Part shown: in pieces, positions 7,215 to 13,235 of the stretch
Layout of the letters: every line of letters begins with the position of its first letter
Numbering within the stretch: the first letter of the stretch is position 1
DNA from: an uncultured Actinomycetes bacterium
GTDB taxonomy: Bacteria; Actinomycetota; Thermoleophilia; Miltoncostaeales; Miltoncostaeaceae
NCBI GenBank assembly: GCA_937862675.1
Contig: CALMEC010000432.1
Span: 1-13,407, forward strand
Direction: 5' to 3'
Length of the DNA stretch: 13,407 bases
Translations under genes and position numbers: made by a program
The notes under the pieces: model-generated
The model's database searches: none
What the model saw: the letters and a program-made list of their open reading frames with translations, nothing else
What the model was told of the DNA's origin: nothing

Positions 7215-7273
7215 TCAGTGCGTCCCCTCCGGAGTCATCGGATATGGGGTCGTGATTCTGCGTGGGCGAGGAA

Positions 7274-7453
7274 CTAGGCCTCGACGTCGATGACCGCACG
7301 GCCGCGGTAGTGACCGCAGACGACGCATGCGTGATGCGGCCGTACAGGGCTCGAGCACCGCGGGCACTTGCCGAGTCGCTCGGCGCTGATGGAATGCGTC
7401 GCCCGACGGGTGTCACGCCGCTGCCGGGAGGTCTTTCGCTTGGGCACTGCCAT
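7274..7453 (-). CDS. rpmF: 50S ribosomal protein L32, zinc-binding form
   Basis: L32 is a small component of the large ribosomal subunit. I translated a 59-residue protein from the ATG at 7451-7453. It starts MAVPKRKTSRQRRDTRRATH, the typical basic N-terminus, and carries CPRC (30-33) and CVVC (43-46), a zinc ribbon with all four cysteines present. A Shine-Dalgarno AAGGAA lies 9 nt before the ATG. The gene follows yceD, its near-universal partner, and precedes plsX, an arrangement also seen in many other bacteria. A candidate -10 in the gap upstream suggests it may also be transcribed on its own. Confidence 0.96.
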   Translation of the reverse strand: MAVPKRKTSRQRRDTRRATHSISAERLGKCPRCSSPVRPHHACVVCGHYRGRAVIDVEA

Positions 7454-7489
7454 CAGATGTGGTTCCTTCGTTCGTGATCCGACCGCGGG

Positions 7490-7495
7490 ATGCTA
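7490..7495 (-). promoter_or_regulatory. Candidate -10 element upstream of rpmF
   Basis: TAGCAT, in the context CGCTAGCAT on the minus strand, lies in the 79-nt yceD-rpmF gap and would give a leader of about 30 nt containing the rpmF Shine-Dalgarno. I cannot recognise a -35. The similarity to the acpP element (TGCTAGCGT) is the main support. Confidence 0.3.
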
Positions 7496-7532
7496 GCGAT
7501 TCGCGCGGCCGGACGCCACCCTCACCGCCGGT

Positions 7533-8084
7533 TCAGCCCTCGTCGATCCGATCCGCGAGTCCGCGCAGCGCCTCCCAGCGCGGATCACCGGTGACCGGTG
7601 TGCACGTGCAGCTCCCGGTGTTGAGGTCGATACCGCACATGGGGCACAGCCCCCGGCAGTCGGCCCGGCAGAGAATCGTGGCGGGGGGGGCGTCGAGGGG
7701 GGCGTCCCGCGCCATGCCCGCCGCATCCAGGATGTCGCCGTCGAGGTACTCGGAGTCCAGATCGTCGTCGAAACCGTCGGCGCCGCGGCGGTCGAAGGCA
7801 CCGAACTCGGTGAGGTCGGCGGTGAGGGGCACCGACGCGTCGGTCAGGCAGCGCCAGCACGGGCCGTCCAGGGTCCCCGCACCCCGCGCACGCAGGTGCC
7901 ACCCGGAGTGGGTGTGGGTGATCTCGACCGACACGTGCCCGCCGGCGACCGACAGCCGGTAGTCGTTGCCCGCGATGCCGACCGGCTGGACGGGCACCGC
8001 GACCTCGACGGGGCGGGCCTCTCCGGGAGAGATCTCGAGCGCGCCCAGATCGAGCGCGCCCGCCTCGTCCGACGGCCGCGTCAC
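7533..8084 (-). CDS. yceD: YceD/DUF177 family protein
   Basis: YceD (DUF177) proteins are almost always encoded next to rpmF and have been linked to 23S rRNA or large-subunit biogenesis; the exact biochemical role here is not evident from the sequence. The 183-residue protein from the GTG at 8082-8084 has a beta-rich N-terminal part, a CXXC (CWRC, 76-79), an acidic middle (about 104-120) and the family-typical C-terminus with CRADCRGLCPMCGIDLNTGS (139-158), CTC and DPRWEAL (167-173). The many cysteines suggest metal binding. AGGAG lies 7 nt before the GTG, within the end of the upstream coiled-coil gene, whose stop is 4 nt away. The open frame extends upstream into that gene but is not conserved-looking there. 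Confidence 0.9.
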   Translation of the reverse strand: MTRPSDEAGALDLGALEISPGEARPVEVAVPVQPVGIAGNDYRLSVAGGHVSVEITHTHSGWHLRARGAGTLDGPCWRCLTDASVPLTADLTEFGAFDRRGADGFDDDLDSEYLDGDILDAAGMARDAPLDAPPATILCRADCRGLCPMCGIDLNTGSCTCTPVTGDPRWEALRGLADRIDEG

Positions 8085-8088
8085 CGGC

Positions 8089-8601
8089 TCACTCCTCGTG
8101 ATCGACGATCCTCTGGATCGGCTGCGGGATCGCCTCGCCGGTTGCGTCCGACGGGCTGGGACCGCGCTGCAGCCGCTCCCGGCCGCGCTGGACCGCCGCG
8201 AGGAACTTGCCGAGGTTGAGCTCCAGCGTGGACAGCACCTCGTCCGCGTAGTCCTCCGCACCGAGGCGCACCTCGCGCTCCCGGACGCGGGCGTCCTCCA
8301 GGATCTGGGCGGCCTCACGGTCTGCCCGCTTGACGATCTCCTCCTGAGAGGCCTCATGCGCGGCCTTGTCGCGGGCGTCCGCGACGAGGCGGTCGGCCTC
8401 GCGCTTGGCCTCGGCCAGCATCTCCTGCCGCTCCTTCACGATCCACCGTGACTGCTTGATCTCCTCGGGGACCGACGAGCGCATCTGGTCGAGCAGCTCG
8501 TAGATCTCCTCACGGTCGATGGCGACCTTGTCCGAGAACGGCACGGTCCGGGCGTTGTGAATCAGGTCATCAAGCTTGTCGATCAACGCAAGGACGTCCA
8601 A
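8089..8601 (-). CDS. Coiled-coil protein of unknown function between coaD and yceD
   Basis: This is a 170-residue, highly charged protein starting MDVLALIDKLDDLIHNAR. It resembles actinobacterial proteins often auto-labelled 'ATPase', 'ATP synthase subunit B-like' or DivIVA-like, but it is not an ATP synthase subunit: it has no membrane segment and no ATPase neighbours. Residues 25-60 (IDREEIYELLDQM, VPEEIKQSRWIVKERQEM) look most conserved in type. Residues 50-115 form a long predicted helix rich in Ala, Glu, Lys and Arg, consistent with a coiled coil, and the C-terminus is variable. I chose the TTG at 8599-8601 because AAGGAG sits 5 nt before it and it gives the usual MDVL start. A GTG two codons earlier (8605-8607) overlaps the coaD stop as GTGA and is the alternative. 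A role in envelope, growth or scaffold function is only inference. Confidence 0.82.
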   Translation of the reverse strand: MDVLALIDKLDDLIHNARTVPFSDKVAIDREEIYELLDQMRSSVPEEIKQSRWIVKERQEMLAEAKREADRLVADARDKAAHEASQEEIVKRADREAAQILEDARVREREVRLGAEDYADEVLSTLELNLGKFLAAVQRGRERLQRGPSPSDATGEAIPQPIQRIVDHEE

Positions 8602-8603
8602 TT

Positions 8604-9107
8604 TCACTCCTTCTCGGCGGCGGTTTCGCGTTCTCTGAACGCATTTGCCACGTTTGGCGGAACCCACTCGTCGACCTGGCTGCCCCAGACGGCGATTTCC
8701 TTGACCCCGCTCGAACTGATGAAACTGTACTCGGCGGACGCGGGGAAGTAGACGGTTTCGATCTCCGGTGCCAGGCGCTTGTTGATCTGCGCCATCTGGA
8801 ACTCGTAGTCGAAGTCCGAGATCGCGCGCAGCCCCTTGACGAGCGCACAGGCGCCGAAAGCGCGCGCGAAGTCGATGACCAGCATGTTGAAGCCCTGGAT
8901 CGCCACGTTCTCCAGATGGGCGGTCGCCTCTGTGGCCAGAGCGATCCGCCGCTCGGCGTCGAACATGTGCTGCTTCTTCGTGGACCCGATCACGACACCG
9001 ACGACGAGCTGGTCGAAGATGCCCGCGGCGCGCTCGATCACGTCCAGATGCCCCAGGGTGATGGGGTCGTACGTGCCCGGGCAGAGGGCGATTCGCGGGC
9101 TGCTCAT
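8604..9107 (-). CDS. coaD: Phosphopantetheine adenylyltransferase
   Basis: CoaD transfers AMP from ATP to 4'-phosphopantetheine to give dephospho-CoA, the penultimate step of coenzyme A synthesis, and usually works as a hexamer. The 167-residue protein has the nucleotidyltransferase motif GTYDPITLGH (11-20; its TLGH corresponds to the T/HxGH motif), KGLRAISDFDYE (91-102) and SSSGVKEIA (131-139), all in the expected order and spacing. The ATG start overlaps the rsmD stop as ATGA, a very common rsmD-coaD junction. Its stop is at, or overlaps, the start of the next gene. The position upstream of acpP in the same run links CoA supply with ACP. Confidence 0.97.
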   Translation of the reverse strand: MSSPRIALCPGTYDPITLGHLDVIERAAGIFDQLVVGVVIGSTKKQHMFDAERRIALATEATAHLENVAIQGFNMLVIDFARAFGACALVKGLRAISDFDYEFQMAQINKRLAPEIETVYFPASAEYSFISSSGVKEIAVWGSQVDEWVPPNVANAFRERETAAEKE

Positions 9108-9664
9108 CTCGACTGGTCGATTCGGATCACGCTGACTCTGGTCCCTCCGTATTCACGATCGGTCCGATCGACGACCGACGTCTCGGGGAATGCGATCGCG
9201 TCATGCTCCCTCGCCCCTTCCACCACGATGATTGCACGCGTATCGAGAATCGGTGCGAGAACGGTCGGGAGATCCTGGCTGATGCGCGGCAGCAAACTAT
9301 AGGGCGGGTCCACGAGACACAACCCGAACACGGCCCCGCGGCGTCGTTCGCGCTCGACGGCCCGTCGCCAGTCGTCGCGGACGATCCGCACCGGCTCGGT
9401 GTCGTCCAGGATGCCGGTGTTCCGGCGGATCGCGGCGGCGGCGTCGGGGTCGCGATCGACGAACGTCACCTCGCCCGCACCGCGTGAGAGGGCCTCCAGC
9501 CCGAGTGCCCCCGATCCGGCGAAGAGATCCAGGACACGCAGGCCGTCGACCGCTCCGACGAGGGCGAACATGGACTCGCGCACGCGATCCGACGTGGGGC
9601 GCGTCCCGCGTCCCGCAGGGGCGGTGATGCGCCGTCCCCGATGTGTGCCCGCGACGATCCTCAT
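9104..9664 (-). CDS. rsmD: 16S rRNA (guanine-N2-)-methyltransferase RsmD
   Basis: RsmD methylates guanine 966 (E. coli numbering) of 16S rRNA using S-adenosylmethionine. The 186-residue protein starts MRIVAGTHRGRRI, the typical N-terminus. It has the SAM-binding motif LDLFAGSGALGLEALSRGA (45-63), an acidic ribose-contacting motif FVDRD (68-72) and the catalytic DPPY (119-122). Length is normal. Its ATG overlaps the recG stop (ATGA) and its TGA overlaps the coaD start (ATGA), so the three genes are translationally linked. Confidence 0.96.
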   Translation of the reverse strand: MRIVAGTHRGRRITAPAGRGTRPTSDRVRESMFALVGAVDGLRVLDLFAGSGALGLEALSRGAGEVTFVDRDPDAAAAIRRNTGILDDTEPVRIVRDDWRRAVERERRRGAVFGLCLVDPPYSLLPRISQDLPTVLAPILDTRAIIVVEGAREHDAIAFPETSVVDRTDREYGGTRVSVIRIDQSR

Positions 9665-11850
9665 GCGTCCAGGAGCCGCGGGAGGGTGGCGAAGCGCTCC
9701 TGAACCGCATCACGGAGCGGCACGTGCTCGGGCCGCTCCAGTCGCGGATCGTCCCTCAGGAGCCGCCGCGCGATCTGGCGTGCCTGTGCAAGCTCCTTCC
9801 GGTCACGGGACAGACGCGCGAACCGCAGGTCCGTCGCCCCGGACTGCCGGGTTCCCGACATGGCCCCCTCACCGCGCAGGTCGAGATCGAGTTCGGCAAG
9901 CCGGAAGCCGTCCTGGGTCTGCGTGAGCGCCTCCAGCCGGCGCACCCCGTCCTCCGAGGCCGGCTCCCCGAAGACATAGCAGGCACCGGGCAGGACCCCT
10001 CGGCCGACGCGGCCCCGCAGCTGATGGAGCTGCGCCAGCCCGAACCGGTCCGCGTCCTCGATGACCATCAGCGTCGCGTTCGGTACGTCGATCCCGACCT
10101 CCACCACCGTCGTGGCCACGAGTATGTCCGTCTCGCCGGCGACGAACGCCGCCATCGCCCGCCGCTTCTCGTCCGGTCGCTGGGCCCCGTGCGCAAGTCC
10201 GACGCTGACGTCCGCGAAGGGACCGGTGCGCAGGCGTTCGGCCTCCTCCTCCGCCGAGCGGGCCTCCGCAGCCTGTCCCCCCTCTACCAGCGGGCAGATG
10301 ACGTACACCTGGCGTCCCGCGCGGATCTGGGCGCGGACCTCGGCGTAGACCGCGTCCCGGTCGTCCTCGCGCACCCAGCGCGTGGTGACCGGTGCCCGTC
10401 CCGGCGGACGTCCCCGGATGGTCGAGACCTCGAGGTCGCCGTAGGCGGTCAGCGCGAGGGTCCGGGGAATGGGTGTCGCCGTCATGAACAGCATGTGCGC
10501 CGCCAGGTGCTCGCTGTCGTCCGTCGCCCGGTCGGACAGGGCGTGGCGTTGCTCGACGCCGAAGCGGTGCTGCTCGTCGACGACGACGAGACCGAGGTGG
10601 AGGAATGCTGCGTGCTCGGTGAGGAGCGCCTGCGTGCCGATGGCGATGGCGGCGCCGCTCTGGAGGGCCTGGCGGCGTCGCATGCGCTCGGCCTTCGGAA
10701 CCCGCCCGGTGATCAGCACGGGAGAGACGCCGGTCGGCGCCAGCATCCGGTCCAGGGTGCGCAGATGCTGCTCGGCGAGGGTCTCCGTCGGCACGAGGAG
10801 CGCGGACTGGCGTCCGGCCTCGGCGGCCTGGCACATGGCCAGCGCGGCGACGACCGTCTTGCCGGACCCGACCTCTCCCTGCAAGAGCCGCCGCATCGGC
10901 CGCGTCCGCTGCAGATCCCGCGCGATCTCGTCGGTCACGCGCTCCTGTTCCGGCGTCAGCAGGAACGGGAGACCGTCCCGGACCGCCGCCCGCAGCATGC
11001 CTCCTCCGGCGAGTGAGGGCGCCGGACGACGGGACGCCTCGTGACGCCGGATGGCCGCCAGCCCGACTTGCATCACGACAAGTTCCTCGACCGCCAGGCG
11101 GCGGCGGGCGGATCGTGCCTCCCTCACCGAACGCGGGAAGTGGACGGCCACGAGGGCGTCCCCGGCGTGCGGGAGCTCCAGCCGGCGCCGTATCCAGGCG
11201 GGCAGCACCTCCGGCGCCCGTGTCAGCCGGGGGCGCAGCTGATCGATGAACTCCCGGATGCGGCGGCTGGGCAGGCCGTCGGTGGCCGGATAGATCGACA
11301 CGAGTCCGGTCGTGTGAAGCCCGCCATCCGCCCCGTCCACGATCTCGAAGGTCTTCACCATGAACCGCGGCGGACGCCCCGACTCGAGCTTCCCGCGCAG
11401 CAGAAGCCGGGTCCCCTCGGAGATCGTGCGCACGAGGTAGTCCTGGTTGAACCACACGGCGGTGGCCAGGCCGGTCCCGTCCCGGACCACGCTCTCCACG
11501 ATCTTGAGGCCGCGCCGGCGTGTCGGACGCACCCGAACGGGCCCCGCCGTCACGTGGACGGTCGCCTCCTCCCCGTATTGGATCTCACCCAGGGGACGCG
11601 CCACCTCGTCGTAGGTCAGGTGCCGGACCGGCATGTGGACGGCCAGGTCCCCGAGCGTGACGAGACCCAGGCGCGCCATACGCCCCGCCACCCCCGGCCC
11701 GACGCCGGTAAGCGCGTCCAGCGGTGCGCTCCAGTCGACCGGCCGGCGCATGCGCACGGGTGTCCGGCCCGCGGCGCGTGCAGCGGCGAACGGGGGTGGT
11801 GAGAGGCCCTCTGCAGGGCCGGGTTGCGCGTCCGTGTGTTCGATGGGCAT
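9661..11850 (-). CDS. recG: ATP-dependent DNA helicase RecG
   Basis: RecG regresses stalled replication forks and branch-migrates recombination intermediates. From the ATG at 11848-11850 it is 729 residues. It shows an N-terminal wedge/OB domain (about 38-190; LDALTGVGPGVA at 44-55), Walker A GEVGSGKT (325-332), DEQH (425-428), TATPIPRTLA (457-466), motif VI region LHQLRGRVGRG (608-618) and the RecG-specific C-terminal LRGEGAMSGTRQSG (about 658-671). The start is uncertain. A second ATG at 11749-11751 gives 696 residues, close to E. coli RecG. The extra 33 residues are Pro/Ala-rich, and neither ATG has a Shine-Dalgarno. The proposed start lies within the -10 of the divergent rpmB promoter. 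A further upstream extension would run through rpmB and was rejected. The gene heads the long minus-strand run. Confidence 0.95.
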   Translation of the reverse strand: MPIEHTDAQPGPAEGLSPPPFAAARAAGRTPVRMRRPVDWSAPLDALTGVGPGVAGRMARLGLVTLGDLAVHMPVRHLTYDEVARPLGEIQYGEEATVHVTAGPVRVRPTRRRGLKIVESVVRDGTGLATAVWFNQDYLVRTISEGTRLLLRGKLESGRPPRFMVKTFEIVDGADGGLHTTGLVSIYPATDGLPSRRIREFIDQLRPRLTRAPEVLPAWIRRRLELPHAGDALVAVHFPRSVREARSARRRLAVEELVVMQVGLAAIRRHEASRRPAPSLAGGGMLRAAVRDGLPFLLTPEQERVTDEIARDLQRTRPMRRLLQGEVGSGKTVVAALAMCQAAEAGRQSALLVPTETLAEQHLRTLDRMLAPTGVSPVLITGRVPKAERMRRRQALQSGAAIAIGTQALLTEHAAFLHLGLVVVDEQHRFGVEQRHALSDRATDDSEHLAAHMLFMTATPIPRTLALTAYGDLEVSTIRGRPPGRAPVTTRWVREDDRDAVYAEVRAQIRAGRQVYVICPLVEGGQAAEARSAEEEAERLRTGPFADVSVGLAHGAQRPDEKRRAMAAFVAGETDILVATTVVEVGIDVPNATLMVIEDADRFGLAQLHQLRGRVGRGVLPGACYVFGEPASEDGVRRLEALTQTQDGFRLAELDLDLRGEGAMSGTRQSGATDLRFARLSRDRKELAQARQIARRLLRDDPRLERPEHVPLRDAVQERFATLPRLLDA

Positions 11851-11853
11851 AAT
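11824..11853 (+). promoter_or_regulatory. Promoter of rpmB
   Basis: TTGCGC (11824-11829) and CATAAT (11848-11853) are separated by 18 nt, a good sigma-70-type arrangement. Transcription would start near 11860, leaving a leader of about 54 nt. The -10 overlaps the putative recG ATG on the other strand, so this promoter lies partly inside the recG reading frame if the longer RecG is real. Confidence 0.6.
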
Positions 11854-11913
11854 GCGTGGTCGTGCTGGCGGGCCGACTGGCTCGCATCGTGACATCAACC
11901 GAGGACGGAACAC

Positions 11914-12105
11914 GTGGCGAGGGTCTGCAGCGTCTGCGACAAGAAACCGATGTTCGGCAACAACCGCAGCCACTCCATGCGGGCGACGCCTCGGCGTTTC
12001 AACCCGAACATCCAGAAGGTCCGGGTGCTGCGCGGCGTCACCCCGGTCAGCGTGTACGTGTGTACCCGCTGTCTCAAGAGCGGCAAGGTCCGCAAGGCTC
12101 CCTGA
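11914..12105 (+). CDS. rpmB: 50S ribosomal protein L28, zinc-binding form
   Basis: L28 is a small large-subunit ribosomal protein. The 63-residue protein starts with GTG (MARVCSVCDKKPMFGNNRSH) and has paired cysteines at 5 and 8 and at 50 and 53 (CTRC), the four-cysteine zinc-binding form. The Shine-Dalgarno GAGGA is 8 nt upstream. It is transcribed divergently from recG. In many bacteria an Asp23 gene and a DAK-phosphatase-type gene lie between rpmB and recG; both are absent here. A strong hairpin follows 7 nt after the stop, so it is probably a single-gene transcript. Confidence 0.97.
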   Translation: MARVCSVCDKKPMFGNNRSHSMRATPRRFNPNIQKVRVLRGVTPVSVYVCTRCLKSGKVRKAP

Positions 12106-12112
12106 TCCCGCC

Positions 12113-12134
12113 CCGCCCGACCGCTGTCGGGCGG
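12113..12134 (+). terminator. Hairpin after rpmB, likely terminator without U tract
   Basis: A perfect 9-bp GC-rich stem (12113-12121 with 12126-12134) and a 4-nt loop start 7 nt after the rpmB stop. No T run follows, which is common for actinobacterial terminators but makes intrinsic termination less certain. It may instead protect the mRNA 3' end. A weaker 5-bp hairpin lies at 12157-12169. I see no gene in the rest of the 224-nt gap to 12329. Confidence 0.55.
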
Positions 12135-12316
12135 ACATGACCGATCACGCACGATGCCCGTGAGACGGGTCGGTTCACCGTGTCCGCGGACGCCCGCGAC
12201 GGCCCCCGCAGCCGTCGACGGTCGTCCGTGCATACGTCACCGTCGTCCGCCGGTGCTCCGCCCCTCCACCTCGAGCGGCCACGACGTACTGGGTGCCCGC
12301 GCGTCCCGCCCGGGAG

Positions 12317-12322
12317 TATCGT
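12317..12322 (+). promoter_or_regulatory. Candidate -10 for a leaderless ABC transporter mRNA
   Basis: TATCGT fits TANNNT and ends exactly 7 nt before the GTG of the ABC ATPase gene, the spacing expected if transcription begins at the start codon itself. A convincing -35 is not visible (GTGCCC about 18 nt upstream is weak). The GGGG adjacent to the GTG is too close to be a normal Shine-Dalgarno. Confidence 0.4.
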
Positions 12323-12329
12323 CCGGGGC

Positions 12330-13235
12330 GTGAGCGACGCGGTCATCGACGCACGCGGGCTGGTCAAGACGTTCGGCCGTACCGTCGCCCTCGACGGACT
12401 CGACCTATCGGTCGCCGGCGGCGAGGTCCACGGATTCCTCGGACCCAACGGAGCCGGGAAGTCCACCACGATACGCATCCTGCTCGGCCTGATCCGCGCC
12501 ACCGGCGGCGAAGTGCGCCTCTTCGGCCAGGACCCCTGGAGGAACACCGCGATGCTTCACCGCCGGCTGGCCTATGTGCCCGGCGATGTCAGCCTCTGGC
12601 CGAACCTCTCCGGCGGGGAGGTCATCGACATCCTCCTGCGGATGCGCGGCGTGCCCGTCGACCCCGTGCGCCGGGATGCCATGATCGAGCGCTTCCAGCT
12701 CGATCCGACCAAGCTGGGGCGTGCGTACTCGAAGGGGAACCGCCAGAAGGTCGCCCTGGTGGCGGCGTTCGCCGCGCCCGCCGACCTGCTGCTCCTGGAC
12801 GAGCCGACGTCCGGCCTGGACCCGTTGATGAAGGAGGTCTTCGCCGACTGCATCGCCGAGCGGCGGGCCGAGGGCACCACGGTCCTCCTGTCCAGTCATG
12901 TGCTGAGCGAGGTTGAGAGGCTGGCCGACCGGGTCACCATCATCCGGGGAGGGCGGACGGTCGAGGCCGGCAGCCTCGACGCCATGCGCCATCTCCACCG
13001 CTCCCGCGTCACCGCGGAACTGGTGGGTGCCGTGCCCGACCTGACGCATACACCGGGTGTGCACGATCTCGTCGTCGACGGTTCCACCGTCTCCCTCACC
13101 GTCGCGCCCGAGGGCCTCCCCGCCGTCCTGTCCGCACTGACGACGGCGGGCGTCCGGACCCTGACGAGCACCCCGCCCACCCTCGAGGAGGTGTTCCTGG
13201 ACGCCTACCGCCATCCGGAGGCCGCCCCGAGGTGA
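12330..13235 (+). CDS. ABC-2 type transporter ATP-binding protein
   Basis: This is the ATPase subunit of an exporter; the family resembles actinobacterial drug/polyketide-antibiotic exporters, but the substrate is unknown. The 301-residue protein from the GTG at 12330-12332 has Walker A GPNGAGKST (38-46), a Q-loop region reading YVPGDVSLWPNLSGGE (82-97) with no glutamine at the usual place, signature YSKGNRQK (133-140) in place of LSGGQ, Walker B LLLLDEP (153-159), D-loop SGLD (161-164) and switch H190 in LLSSH. About 75 C-terminal residues, ending TPPTLEEVFLDAY, are typical of ABC-2 ATPases. An in-frame extension to 12180 is Arg/Pro/Ser-rich and unlikely to be translated. The stop overlaps the permease start (GTGA). 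Confidence 0.92.
   Translation: MSDAVIDARGLVKTFGRTVALDGLDLSVAGGEVHGFLGPNGAGKSTTIRILLGLIRATGGEVRLFGQDPWRNTAMLHRRLAYVPGDVSLWPNLSGGEVIDILLRMRGVPVDPVRRDAMIERFQLDPTKLGRAYSKGNRQKVALVAAFAAPADLLLLDEPTSGLDPLMKEVFADCIAERRAEGTTVLLSSHVLSEVERLADRVTIIRGGRTVEAGSLDAMRHLHRSRVTAELVGAVPDLTHTPGVHDLVVDGSTVSLTVAPEGLPAVLSALTTAGVRTLTSTPPTLEEVFLDAYRHPEAAPR

Noticed and set aside
6121..7293. 390-codon open frame on the plus strand
   Set aside because: Antisense shadow of plsX; rich in Asp, Arg and Gly, with no domain.
8092..8601. ATP synthase subunit b reading of the coiled-coil protein
   Set aside because: There is no N-terminal membrane helix and no other ATP synthase gene nearby; the similarity is only the charged helical composition.
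9643..11016. 457-codon open frame on the plus strand
   Set aside because: Antisense shadow of recG, whose helicase motifs are unambiguous on the minus strand.
11851..12138. Upstream extension of the recG frame
   Set aside because: It would run antisense through all of rpmB, an unmistakable ribosomal protein gene.
12137..12163. Eight-codon ORF (ATG to TGA) in the gap after rpmB
   Set aside because: No Shine-Dalgarno, lies just after a strong hairpin, and is not linked to the following gene.
12180..12329. 50-residue N-terminal extension of the ABC ATPase
   Set aside because: Arg/Ser/Pro-rich with no family similarity, and a -10 element lies within it directly before the chosen GTG.
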